60,534 bases of DNA from Cupriavidus sp. UYMMa02A (GTDB lineage: Bacteria; Pseudomonadota; Gammaproteobacteria; Burkholderiales; Burkholderiaceae): positions 1-60,534 of the forward strand of contig LRMT01000056.1 of assembly GCA_001725945.1 (NCBI GenBank). Direction: 5' to 3'. A model generated the notes under the pieces. It searched no databases and had not been told where the DNA came from. It worked only from the letters and a program-made list of their open reading frames with translations. The position numbers and the translations under genes are program-made. Below are positions 49,809-59,318 of this stretch, one piece after another; the first letter of the stretch is position 1, and the number at the start of each line of letters is the position of its first letter.

Positions 49809-51001
49809 ATGGATTTGCGTTTTACCGCTGAGGAACAGGCCTTCCGCGAAGAAGTCCGGGCTTTCGTCCAGGCCAATCTGCCGGAGGACATCCGCACCAA
49901 GGTGCTGAATCACCAGCGTGTCGAGAAGGACGACTACGTCCGCTGGCACCGCATCCTGCATGCGCATGGCTGGGGTGCGCCGACGTGGCCCAAGGAGTGG
50001 GGCGGCACGGGCTGGAACGCGCTGCAGCGCCTGATCTTCGAGATCGAGACCCTGCGCGCGGGCGCGCCGCGCATGCTGCCGTTCGGCCTGACCATGATCG
50101 GCCCGGTGCTGATGAAGTACGCGAGCCAGGCACACAAGGAACGCTTCCTGCCCCGCATCCCGACGGTCGAGGACTTCTGGTGCCAGGGCTATTCAGAACC
50201 GGGCTCCGGTTCGGACCTGGCCTCGCTCAAGACCCGCGCCGTGCGCAAGGGCGACAAGTACATCGTCAACGGCCAGAAGACGTGGACCACCATGGCCCAC
50301 TTTGCCGACTGGATCTTCTGCCTGGTGCGCACCGACCCGGAGGCCAAGGCCCAGGAAGGCATCTCGATGCTGCTGATCGACATGAAGTCGCCCGGCGTGA
50401 CCGTGCGCCCGATCAAGACACTGGACGGCGGCCACGACGTCAACGAGACCTGGTTCGAAGATGTGGAAGTGCCCGTCGAGAACCTGCTCGGCGAAGAGAA
50501 CAAGGCCTGGACCTACGCCAAGTACCTGCTCGGGCATGAGCGCACCGGCATTGCCGGCATCGGCCATTGCCATCGCGAACTGCGCCAGCTCAAGCACTAC
50601 GCCAGCCAGACTACCGATGGCGCCGGCCGTCCGCTGATCGAGGACGTGCGCATGCGCGACAAGATCGCACGCATCGAGATGGACATCATGGCGCTGGAAA
50701 TGCTGCTGCTGCGCGTGGCCACGCAATCGGGCGGCCAGCCCGGCCCCGAGGCCTCGATCGTCAGATCCGCGGTTCGGAAGTCCAGCAGGACCTGGCCATG
50801 CTGATGATGGAAGTGGCCGGCCCCAACGCCTGGCCGTACTCGCCGGACTGGCTCGAGCCGGGCAGCGCGCAGCCCGCGTCGGGCCCGGACTGGGCCGCCT
50901 CTGCGTCGTCGACCTACTACGACATGCGCAAGACCTCCATCTACGGCGGCGCCACCGAAGTGCAGAAGAACATCATCTCCAAGATGATCCTGGGTTTCTG
51001 A
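49809..51001 (+). CDS. Acyl-CoA dehydrogenase, first of a pair (frameshifted)
   Basis: About 398 residues with one frameshift near 50763. DLRFTAEEQAFREEVRAFVQANLP, TWPKEWGGTGWNALQRLIFE, FWCQGYSEPGSGSDLASLKTRA, WTTMAHFADW and the tail IYGGATEVQKNIISKMILGF. The tail has Gly-Gly where Tyr-Glu-Gly is usual, as in the alpha subunit of heteromeric FadE enzymes. AGGGGA precedes ATG 49809. The beta-like partner follows after 13 bp. Confidence 0.88.
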
Positions 51002-51014
51002 AGGGATAGCAGAC

Positions 51015-52144
51015 ATGGACTTCACCTACAGCGAAGAGCAGCAGATGCTGGCGGACAGCCTGCGCCGCTTCATCGATACCGAATACACCTTCGACGCGCG
51101 CCGCAAGAGCTCGCGCGCCGGCGAGTCACTGGACCGCGGCCTGTGGAACAAGCTGGCCGAAATGGGCGTGCTGGGCCTGACCGTGCCGGCCGACTTCGGC
51201 GGCTTTGGCGAAGGCGCTGCCAGCCAGCTCGTGGTACAGCGCGAACTGGGCCGCGGCCTGGTGCTGGAACCGGTCACGCCGAGCGGCGTGATGTCGGCGG
51301 CGATCCTGTCGGCCTATGGCAGCCAGCAGCAGAAAGAAGCATGGCTGCCGGCCATTGCCAGCGGCGAGCGCATTGTCACCCTCGCCTACCTGGAGCCGAC
51401 CACGCGCTACCGTCCCGAGACGGCCCGCGCCAGCGCCGAACGCAGCGGCGGCGGCTACGTGCTGAACGGGACCAAGAGCCTGGTCTGGCACGGTGCCTCG
51501 GCCGATGCCTACCTGCTGTCGGCGCGCATTGCCGGCAGCAATGAGGTCGCCCTGTTCCTGGTGCCGCGCGACAGCGCCGGCCTGACCGTGACGGGCTACC
51601 CGACCATCGACGGCCTGCGCGCCGCCGACCTGTCGCTGCAGAACGTTGCCGTCAGCGCCGACGCGCTGGTGGGCCAGCCGGCCGATGGCCTGGCAGCCTT
51701 GGCCTGGGCATGGAGCACGGCGTGGCCGCGCTGTGCGCGGAAGGCGCAGGCGCGATGGAAAAGCTGATCGAGATCACCGGCGAGTACCTCGGCACGCGCC
51801 AGCAGTTCGGCAAGCCGCTGGCGCTTCCAGGCGCTGCAGCACCGCATGGCCGACATGCTGGTGCAGAAGGAGCTGGCGCTGTCGATGGCCTACGTGGCAG
51901 TCCAGGCGCTGGACGAAACCGACCCGGCTCGCCGCCGCCGCATGCTGTCGGCGGCCAAGGTCACGCTGGCGCGCGCGGCCGCTACGTCGGCCAGCAGGCC
52001 GTTCAGTTGCATGGCGGCATGGGCATGACCGACGAGCTTTCCGTGGGCGATTACTTCAAGCGCCTGACCATGCTCGACCAACTGCTCGGCGATAGCGACT
52101 ACCACCTGCAGCGCTTCGGCGAAGTGATGGAAACCGCGGCCTGA
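51015..52144 (+). CDS. Acyl-CoA dehydrogenase, second of a pair (frameshifted)
   Basis: About 377 residues; frameshifts near 51708, 51825 and 51982. MDFTYSEEQQMLADSLRRFIDTEYTF, GLTVPADFGGFGEGAASQLVVQRELGRGL, a reduced central domain, then EYLGTRQQFGKPLARFQALQHRMADM and GQQAVQLHGGMGMTDELSVGDYFKRL. It lacks the usual catalytic Glu region. Three frameshifts in one gene is the highest density in the window but each has the same one-base form. Confidence 0.83.
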
Positions 52145-52200
52145 GGCCTGCGTCGCCAGACCGGCGGCGCTCCTGCGATTTGCGAGGGGTGCCGCCTTGC

Positions 52201-52243
52201 GCGGCGAACGTGAACCGGTCCCTGTCCGGTGCGCGTTCGCCGC
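52201..52243. terminator. Long hairpin between ACAD and GntR genes
   Basis: Outer arms GCGGCGAACG/CGTTCGCCGC (10 bp) and inner arms ACCGG/CCGGT, separated by short unpaired stretches. No T-run. It sits in the 115-bp gap between two convergent genes and probably terminates or stabilises both transcripts. Confidence 0.6.
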
Positions 52244-52258
52244 GTTGCATTCCAGGGC

Positions 52259-52998
52259 TCAGGGCTGCGAAAGCACGAATTCGTGGCTGTTGGTATCGAG
52301 ACGGGATATCCGGTACTCGATGCGCTCGTCATGGTATGACGATGCCACCCTGAGAATTTTCAGCAATGGACTGCCCACCGGCACGCCCAGCAATGCCTCG
52401 TCATCCTCGTCGGCCAGCGCGGAACGCATGCGTTCCTCGGTGCGGATGATATTGATGCCGAACGCGTCCTGGTAGAAGTTGTAGAGCGTATTCGGCGCTC
52501 GCGCAGCTGCTTTTCGGTGAGCGTCTTGAACCGTGCCTCGGGCACCGTGATGGCGTCGATCATGACGGCGTTGCCTTCGAGCGACAGCACATTGGTGAAC
52601 CGGAATACGGCCTCGCCAACCGCCAGGCCCAGCGCGGCAGCTTCGTCCTTATCGGCCTTGGCCCGGCGGAACCGGGCCAGCTTCACAGTCGGATATTCGC
52701 GATGCCCGTCCTGGCGGACGACGCGGAAGAACCGGAAGAAATGGTCTTCCTGGCGATGCGTGGCCACGAAGGTGCCGCGCCCCTGATGACGGATCAGGAT
52801 GTTCTCCGCCACCAGTTCATCGATCGCCTTGCGCAGCGTGCCGATCGACACACTGAAGCGCTCGATCAGCTTGCGTTCGGACGGAATCACCTCCCCCGGC
52901 TTCCATTCGCCCTCAGACAGCGCAGCGAGTATCGCCTGCTTCACATCCTTGTACAGGACACCGCCGATGGCGCTGCCTGCGTCAAATCTCGCGCCCAT
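52259..52998 (-). CDS. GntR/HutC-family regulator of sulfolactate module (frameshifted)
   Basis: About 247 residues with one frameshift near 52497. N-terminal winged helix: YKDVKQAILAALSEGEWKPGEVIPSERKLIERFSVSIGTLRKAIDELV. C-terminal UTRA effector domain runs from YPTVKLARFRRAKADKDEA to the corrected tail EYRISRLDTNSHEFVLSQP. ATG 52998. Last minus-strand gene after the sulfolactate genes, 160 bp beyond the Bug gene. By position it is the likely regulator. The palindrome at 57788, next to the suyA promoter, is its candidate site. Confidence 0.83.
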
Positions 52999-53158
52999 GC
53001 CGAAGATCCCCTGAGATACGCGTGCCGGATGGCCCGGACAGCCGCGCCATGCCATTCCTATAGATAAGCTGGATCATATCAAAGCGATCTCGTGCCACCG
53101 CACCACGTCAGATACCGGCGCGATCCGTGCGCTGGTGCTGCATCGCCTGCCAGCCGGG

Positions 53159-54183
53159 TTATTCGACGCGGATATGCTTCTCCTCGATCAGCTTGGCCCA
53201 GCGGCTCACCTCGGCATTGAAGTACTCATTGAACGGCGGGCTCTGCGGTGCAGGCGTGAAGCCCGCCGCAACGATGCGCTCGCGCATGCCTTCGGTCTGC
53301 AACAGGCGCCCGACCGATGCCGTCACCTTCTCGATGACAGGCCGTGGCGTTCCCGTCGGCATCATCAGGCCCGTCCAGTTCTCGACGATCAGGTCCGGGA
53401 ACCCGGCCTCCGCAACAGTGGGCACATCCGGCAACTGCGGATGCCGCTCGCGTGTAGTCACCGCCAGCGCGCGCAGCTTGCCACCCTTCACATAGGCGAT
53501 CGATTCCGGGAAATTCGAGAACACCACGTCGAGCTGCGCGCCAATCAGGTCCGTCATCGACGCGCGCCGCCCTTGTAAGGGACGTGAGTGAAACTGGTGC
53601 GAGTCTGGCTTTCGAACAGGGCCAGCGTCAGGTGCGGCGGTGTGCCGTTTCCGCTGGAACCGGCATTGAGCCGGGCCTTCTGCGCCGTGGCGGCCAGGTC
53701 CTTCATCGACTTGATCGGCGAGTTCGCCGGCACCACCACCAGCATCGGCGACGATGCGATGCGCGCCACCGGCACCAGGTCCTTCTGCATGCTGAACGGC
53801 AGCTTCGGGAACAGGGTCGCGTTGGACGCATGGGTCAGCGTGACGGCCAGCCAGGTGTAGCCATCGGCCGGCGACTTGGCAACCTGGTCGGCACCGATAT
53901 TGGCATTGCCGCCAGGCTTGTTGTCGACAACGATGGGCTTCTTCCACTCCTCCGACAACTGCTGACCGACCAGCCGCGCCATGATGTCCGTCAGCCCGCC
54001 GGCCGAGAACGGCACGACATAGCGGATGGGCTTGCTGGGATAGTCATTGGCGGCCGGCGCGGGCGCGCTGCCCTGCGCAGCAGCGGGCGATGGGGCCAGC
54101 CAGGCGAACGTCGATACTGCGGACAATGCAACAAGCGCGCGGGCGGCATGCCTGAGCGCCGGGCGAATCAAGCCTCGATGCAT
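53159..54183 (-). CDS. Bug/TctC-family solute-binding protein, possibly for sulfolactate (frameshifted)
   Basis: About 341 residues. Signal peptide of 36 residues ending SPAAAQ, then DYPSKPIRYVVPFSAGGLTDI, VVDNKPGGNANIGAD, SPADGYTWLAVT, LNAGSSGNGTPPHLTLALFE, the frameshift near 53563 within VPYKGGAR, and VPTVAEAGFPDLIVENWTGL. In Chromohalobacter the sulfolactate genes are accompanied by a TctC-like receptor of a tripartite tricarboxylate transporter (SlcHFG). This gene occupies the matching place after comC, so it may be the slcH equivalent. No membrane subunits are present here. Confidence 0.85.
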
Positions 54184-54247
54184 GGTGTGTCTCCGTTGGG
54201 GTGCCGGCCCGCTTCCTGGCGGGGCCGTTGTCGTTGTGGAATGACTG

Positions 54248-55263
54248 CTACGCCTTCACCTCCTCGCCGGCCAGCGACAGCAGTTCTGCAAGCTGCGCTT
54301 CCGGTATTTCAATGCCGTGGTCTTGCGCTTCGGCTTGCAGCGCATAGCGCCGCGCCCCCGGCACACGCGTGCCCGTGTCGTCGAGCATCGCCTGCAGCAA
54401 CGCTTCGACTCGCTCCCCATACACCTGCGACCCGGCAAAAGCGCCCGGGTCGAGCACCAGGAACAATTGCCCGATGCGAGGCCGGTTGCCGGCATCGACG
54501 AAGAACGAATCCGCCTCGGCACCAAACTGCGCGCCGGCAAGCGTGGTGACCAGCAGCTCCACCATCAGGCCAGCATGGCGCCCTTGACGCCGCCGGCCGG
54601 AAGCATCGAGCCGCCCAGCGCGGCTCGCGCATCGGTGGTCGGCTGCCCGTCCTCGTCGAGCGCCCAGCCGAGCGGGATCGGCTTGCCCTGCTTTGCCGCA
54701 ACCATGATCTTGCCGCGCGCCACTTCGGACAGCGACAGGTCGATCAGGACCGGCAACTCGCCCTGCCGTGGAAATGCCGCGGCAATCGGATTGGTGCCGA
54801 AGAGCGGGCGCTTGCCGCCCCAGCCTGGCATTGCCGCCGGTGAATTGCCCATTGCGATGCCGACCATGCCGGCGCGGGCCACAGCATCGAGCTGCAGGCC
54901 CGCTGCACCGAAGTGATGGCTGTTCGTGACCGCGACAACGCCCACACCGGTCTCTCGCGCGCGGCGCATGGATTCGGCAATCGCCAGGTCGCAGGCGGGA
55001 AACGCAAATCCGCAAGCCGCATCGACCAGCACGGCGCTGGCACGCGTACTGCGCATGGCCGGCACCGCGTGGCCGTCCACACGGTCATTGCGCAGATGCG
55101 CGACATACATCGGCACCCGCGACACGCCATGCGACGCCAGGCCCATGGCGTCGGCCCGCACCAGCGCCGCGGCCGTGGCCTGCGCCTGCAAGACGCTCGC
55201 CCCGGCCCGACGTAATGCAGAGCCGGCCAGCAATTCCAACCGCTCCATCGGGACTCGGCTCAT
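54248..55263 (-). CDS. comC: (R)-sulfolactate dehydrogenase, malate/L-lactate dehydrogenase family (frameshifted)
   Basis: About 339 residues with one frameshift near 54568. Ldh2-family features: [24 protein letters not shown] with the probable catalytic His, [23 protein letters not shown] and [26 protein letters not shown]. The start overlaps the end of slcC (ATGA). ComC oxidises (R)-sulfolactate to sulfopyruvate or the reverse. With SlcC it interconverts sulfolactate enantiomers so that SuyAB gets the form it needs. Assignment rests on the operon as much as on the family, which includes ureidoglycolate and malate dehydrogenases. Confidence 0.78.
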
Positions 55264-56198
55264 GGCATCGCCTCCAGCGTCTGTCTTACCTGCTCCGCAA
55301 TCATCATCGACACGCGCGCATTGGCCTCGCGCGTCACGCCGCCGATATGCGGAGTCAGCACCAGGTTCGGCGCGCCTGCCAGCACCCCATCCGCGGGCAA
55401 CGGCTCCGCCTCGAACACGTCCAGTGCGGCGCCCGCAAGATGCCCTTCGCGCAGTGCACCGGCCAGCGCGGCCTCGTCCACCCACCCCGCCCCGCGCCGT
55501 GTTGATCAGCACGCGCCGGGCTTCATGGCGGCGATGCGCTGCGCGTTCATCAGGTGCCGCGTGGCGGCCACCAGCGGGACATGCAGGCTCACCGCGTCGG
55601 ACTGGGCCAGCAGTGTGTCCAGCGCAACACCCTCCACACCAGTGGCGGACCAGACCGGATCATCGGCCGACAGCATCGGGTCATGCGCCACCACGCGCAT
55701 GCCAAATGCCTGCGCGAGCGCGGCGGCCTGCCTGCCGATATCGCCGAAGCCGACCAGGCCCAGCGTCTTGCCCAAGGCCTCGCGCCCTTCCGACAGCCGG
55801 GCACGCGGCCACTTGCCGCCAGCCACCTCTGCACTGCTGGCATACGCGCCGCGCAGCAGCAGCGCGGCGGTGGTCACCACGTACTCGGCGACGGATCGCG
55901 CATTGGCGCCGGATGCCGGAATCACGCGGACGCCGCGGTCGCGGCAGGCCGCGACATCGATATTGTCGAGCCCGACCCCGAGCCGGCCGACCACCCGCAG
56001 TGCTGGCGCCCGCTCGAGCAGCGCCGCGTCGACCTGGGTGCGGTTGCGCACAATCAGCGCATCGGCACCAGGCAGCGCGTCCAGCAACGCGCCGCGGCTG
56101 TCCACCCACCCCGGCTCGTAGTGCACGTCGAAGCCGGGGGTCAGCGCCTGCACCGCAGCCGGGTCCATGAACTCGCTGATGCAGATGCGCTTCATCAT
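55260..56198 (-). CDS. slcC: (S)-sulfolactate dehydrogenase, D-2-hydroxyacid dehydrogenase family (frameshifted)
   Basis: About 313 residues; frameshifts near 55508 and 55485. [19 protein letters not shown] with the substrate Arg, [21 protein letters not shown] as nucleotide site, KPGA then LINTARGG, and [12 protein letters not shown] with the catalytic His. This is the phosphoglycerate dehydrogenase fold used by SlcC. ATGATG at 56198/56195 overlaps the suyB stop. The next gene is a ComC-like dehydrogenase, the known partner of SlcC in sulfolactate degraders. Confidence 0.8.
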
Positions 56199-57369
56199 GC
56201 GGACTCGTGGATGCGCGTCAGCACGAACTCGCGGTGGCCGAGCGCCTCGCTGCCGTCCAGCGGCCGTTCGCCGTTGCCAGCATGCACTCGAGCAGCTTGT
56301 CGCCGGTCTGGTCCAGCGTCTGCTCGCGCTGCAGCAGGCCGGAACAATCGACGTCCATATGCTCGCTCATGAGCCGCACCGTGCGCGGGTTCGCGCAGAG
56401 CTTGATGACCGGAAGGATGGGGTTGCCGATCACGTTGCCCTGCCCCGTCGGGAAGAAGTGCACGACGTATCCGGCAGCCGCGCACAGCGTGACCATCTCG
56501 GCCGCCGCGGACGACGAGTCCATGAACCACAGCCCCGGGTGGGTCGGCTCCTCGGCCTTGTCCAGCACGCCGTCGACCGTGCATTTTTTGCCGATCTTCT
56601 GGATATTGCCGAGCGCCTTCTCCTCGATGGTGGTGAGGCCGCCGGCAATATTGCCCTTGGTCGGCTGGGACTCGGACAGATCCGAAGTCTTCCAGCGGTC
56701 GATCATGCCCTGGTAGCGCTCGAACATGGCCATGAATTCGTGGCGCACCGTGTCGTTGACGCAGCGCGCCGCGACGATCTGTTCGCCGCCGGTCAGCTCC
56801 GAGGTCTCGCCGAATACGAGCGTGGTGCCGAGCGGATGGAGCTTGTCGAATGCATTGCCGACGGTCGGATTGGCGCCGCAACCTGACGTGGTATCGGACT
56901 CGCCGCACTTGGTCGACACCCACAGCTCGCTGATCGGACATTCGACGCGATGCAGCGCGGTCGCGTACTGCACGTATTCCTTGGCGGCCTTCGAGGCGCG
57001 CATGATGGTCTCGTGGTCGCCATGGCCCTCGATGCCGAAGCCGACCACCGGCTTGCCGGTCTTGGCGATGCCGTCGACAACGCGCTTGGTCCAGCCGTCT
57101 TCGATGCCGATCACCACCACCGCGGCGACGTTCGGGTTGCTGCCCGCGCCGATCAGCGTACGGAAGTGCAGGTCAAGGTCCGGCCCGAACTGCAGGCGGC
57201 CATACGGGTGCGGAATGGCCATGGTGCCCTTGATAGAGGCGGCCACGGCTTCGGCGGCGGCATTGGACAGGTCGTCCAGCGGCAGGATGATGACGTGGTT
57301 GCGCACACCAACGCGGCCATTGTCGCGGCGGTAGCCCCAGAAGGTGGTGTTTTGGTCGATCACGGACAT
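56195..57369 (-). CDS. suyB: (R)-sulfolactate sulfo-lyase large subunit, UxaA family (frameshifted)
   Basis: About 391 residues. [78 protein letters not shown] with paired Cys for an iron site, [10 protein letters not shown], and [24 protein letters not shown]. One frameshift near 56280 alters the last 30 residues; the corrected end is LTRIHESA. With the 93-residue small subunit 67 bp upstream it matches two-subunit SuyAB, which releases sulfite from (R)-sulfolactate to give pyruvate. A two-subunit altronate dehydratase is the alternative, but slcC and comC make that unlikely. Confidence 0.83.
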
Positions 57370-57391
57370 GGCGTGGCCCTCGGATTTGGAA

Positions 57392-57416
57392 TGGATTCGG
57401 TGGATTCGGTGGATTT
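57392..57416. repeat. Short tandem repeat between suyA and suyB
   Basis: TGGATTCGG repeated almost three times (TGGATTCGG, TGGATTCGG, TGGATTTGG) in the gap between the two sulfo-lyase genes, 23 bases upstream of the suyB ATG. Likely slippage-derived; could alter the spacing of the two coupled genes. Confidence 0.65.
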
Positions 57417-57436
57417 GGGGACGGCAGCGCGGCCGA

Positions 57437-57718
57437 TTACCAGCGCTTGGTCTTGATGTTGTGGACGTGGGCGTGTTCGCCGGCCTTGATCGGGGCCACC
57501 ACCTTGCCGATGTCAACGCCGTACTTGTAGACAGTGTCGTTGGGCGCCATGTCGCACAGCGCCACCTTGTGGCCGATAGGAATCGGCTGCAGCGCGGTCA
57601 CCGTCACGATCTTGTCCTCGTCCATGATCCACGCATTCAGCCTGGTGCCAGCCTGGATGTCCTCCACCACAGCCACCGCGACGGTGTCCTTGGCGTCATG
57701 CAGCACGACATGAATCAT
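57437..57718 (-). CDS. suyA: (R)-sulfolactate sulfo-lyase small subunit, SAF domain
   Basis: Intact, 93 residues: [20 protein letters not shown], then [18 protein letters not shown] and a C-terminal [18 protein letters not shown]. This is the SAF-type small subunit of UxaA-like enzymes, here a separate protein as in SuyA. AAGGAGA precedes ATG 57718. First gene of the sulfolactate operon, directly behind a consensus-like promoter. Confidence 0.87.
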   Translation of the reverse strand: MIHVVLHDAKDTVAVAVVEDIQAGTRLNAWIMDEDKIVTVTALQPIPIGHKVALCDMAPNDTVYKYGVDIGKVVAPIKAGEHAHVHNIKTKRW

Positions 57719-57754
57719 TGTTGTCTCCTTGGTTGTGGGTCGTTCGTGGGATTC

Positions 57755-57783
57755 ATCTTAGGAGACTGGCTCATCCATGTCAA
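57755..57783 (-). promoter_or_regulatory. Sigma-70 promoter of the sulfolactate operon
   Basis: On the minus strand: perfect -35 TTGACA (57778-57783), 17-base spacer, -10 TAAGAT (57755-57760). A transcript from here would have a leader of about 30 bases with RBS AAGGAGA before suyA. This is the clearest promoter in the window. Confidence 0.8.
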
Positions 57784-57787
57784 CTAT

Positions 57788-57801
57788 CTCATATATATGA
57801 G
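57788..57801. promoter_or_regulatory. Operator-like palindrome beside the suyA promoter
   Basis: CTCATATATATGAG, a perfect 14-bp palindrome 4 bp upstream of the -35 box. It is nested in weaker outer arms CTCATCCA and TGGATGAATGAG. Position fits control of the adjoining promoter by the operon's GntR protein, either activation from just upstream of -35 or blocking of polymerase. Confidence 0.65.
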
Positions 57802-57918
57802 TTGGATGAATGAGGGAGGTGGTTAGACCGGGTGCCTCTCATCGGCGAACCGAGTCGGTGGCTGGTTCTCAGGAACTGGCCGCGTCCATCACCGTTTCCG
57901 CTTCTTTCAATCGCCCGC

Positions 57919-57939
57919 ATATATCACAATGTGATATAT
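57919..57939. promoter_or_regulatory. Perfect 10-bp inverted repeat upstream of bcsZ
   Basis: Arms ATATATCACA and TGTGATATAT around a single A. It lies in the gap between suyA and bcsZ, about 180 bp before the chosen bcsZ start and 200 bp behind suyA. The TCACA/TGTGA core has the shape of a GntR or MarR site. It is AT-rich in a GC-rich setting. The rest of the 57802-58097 gap holds no gene I can support. Confidence 0.6.
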
Positions 57940-58097
57940 CGCCGAGCCATGCTGACAGGGACGACCGCAAGCCCATCATGCTGTCGCAATGTGCCTACCC
58001 GCTGCTCGATATGATGCGTGTCGCGGAACGGCAGCACGCTGATATTCTTTGGCGGGTGTAGGCATTGATGGGTGCAGATTGCCCTTGCGGGGGAGAA

Positions 58098-59318
58098 ATG
58101 GGGGCTTTTGTCGAATTGCGGGGATTGTCTTTGGGGGCTGGGTTGTTGTGCTTGGCGGGCTTGACGAGGTGGCTAGCGGCCGGCGCGCTGGCCTGCGCCT
58201 GCCTGGCCACCGTGCCCGCCCATGCGGCCACCTGCGCCTGGGCCGACTGGGACACATTCAAGCGTACCCTGCTCAGCGCCGACGGGCGCGTGATCGATGC
58301 CAGCACCGATGACAAGGTCACCGTGTCGGAAGGGCAGGCCTATGGCCTGTTCTTCGCGCTGGTAGCAAACGACCGCACCACGTTCGACAAGCTGCTGGTC
58401 TGGACCGAGAACAACCTCGCGCAGGGCGATCTCATCGCCCACTTGCCCGCCTGGATCTGGGGCCGTATCCCCGCCGACAAGGCCAAGGACGGCAAGGAGA
58501 CCTGGGGCGTGATCGACAAGAATTCCGCCTCCGACGCCGACCTGTGGATGGCCTACACGCTGCTCGAAGCCGGCCGCCTGTGGAACGAGCGGCGCTTCAC
58601 CGCGCTGGGCACGCTGATCGCTCGGCGCGTCATGCGCGAGGAAACTGCGGCGATGCACGGCCTGGGCCGCACCGTGCTTCCTGGGCCAGCGGGCTTCACG
58701 CTCAGTGATGGCCGCTGGCGCGTGAACCCGAGCTATGTGCCGCTGCAGGTCGTGCGCCGCCTCGCGCGGCTGCTGGCGAACGAGGCCGGTTGGGACCAGT
58801 TGGCAGCCAGTTCCTTGCGCGTGATCTTGGAAACGGCGCCGCGCGGCTTCTCGCCGGACTGGGCCGAGTACGACATCAACCGCGGCTTCCTGCCCGATGC
58901 CGCGACCAAGGCCGAGAGCGCGTACAACGCAATCCGCGTCTACCTGTGGGCAGGCATGCTCGCCGCCGACGAACCGCAGCGTGCGCGCGTGCTGCAGCAG
59001 TTCGTGCCGCTGGCGGACTATGTCGCGGCCCACGGACATCCGCCCGAACGCGTCGACACACAGAGCGGGCAACCCGGACCCAATGCCGGTAATGCCGGCT
59101 TCTCCGCAGCCGTGGCACCGTACCTTGCCGCGCTCGGCCGAGCCGACCAGGCACACGCGCAGGTACAGCGCACGCGCGAGCTGGCCGCACGCGAGCCGTT
59201 CGGCTACTACAGCCAGGCTCTCGCACTGTTCGGCCTGGGCCACCTCGACGGCCTGTACCGCTTTGCAGGAGATGGCACCCTGCTGCCAGCCTGGAAGACC
59301 GGATGTCCCGCGCGCTGA
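58098..59318 (+). CDS. bcsZ: Endoglucanase BcsZ, glycoside hydrolase family 8
   Basis: Periplasmic cellulase of the cellulose-synthesis systems, about 406 residues. The long N-terminal signal region ends ATVPAHAATC. Then W-A-D-W-D-T-F-K-R, VSEGQAYGLFFALVANDRTTFD with the catalytic acid Glu, NSASDADLWMAYTLLEAGRLW with the catalytic Asp, and ADWAEYD-like and RVYLWAGM segments. ATG 58098 is chosen because GGGGGAGAA lies right before it; in-frame ATG at 58068 and TTG at 58065 are alternatives. No bcsA, bcsB or bcsC is in the window, so this copy stands alone. Cuts beta-1,4-glucan. Confidence 0.88.
   Translation: MGAFVELRGLSLGAGLLCLAGLTRWLAAGALACACLATVPAHAATCAWADWDTFKRTLLSADGRVIDASTDDKVTVSEGQAYGLFFALVANDRTTFDKLLVWTENNLAQGDLIAHLPAWIWGRIPADKAKDGKETWGVIDKNSASDADLWMAYTLLEAGRLWNERRFTALGTLIARRVMREETAAMHGLGRTVLPGPAGFTLSDGRWRVNPSYVPLQVVRRLARLLANEAGWDQLAASSLRVILETAPRGFSPDWAEYDINRGFLPDAATKAESAYNAIRVYLWAGMLAADEPQRARVLQQFVPLADYVAAHGHPPERVDTQSGQPGPNAGNAGFSAAVAPYLAALGRADQAHAQVQRTRELAAREPFGYYSQALALFGLGHLDGLYRFAGDGTLLPAWKTGCPAR

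Noticed and set aside
553..56290. Programmed ribosomal frameshifting or recoding as cause of the split genes
   Set aside because: No slippery heptamer with a downstream structure recurs at the breaks; the sites vary, affect unrelated families and usually need exactly one restored base.
56195..57718. Altronate dehydratase for hexuronate use
   Set aside because: The neighbours are two sulfolactate-type dehydrogenases rather than uxaB/uxaC or sugar-acid transport genes, and the small subunit is a separate protein as in SuyA.
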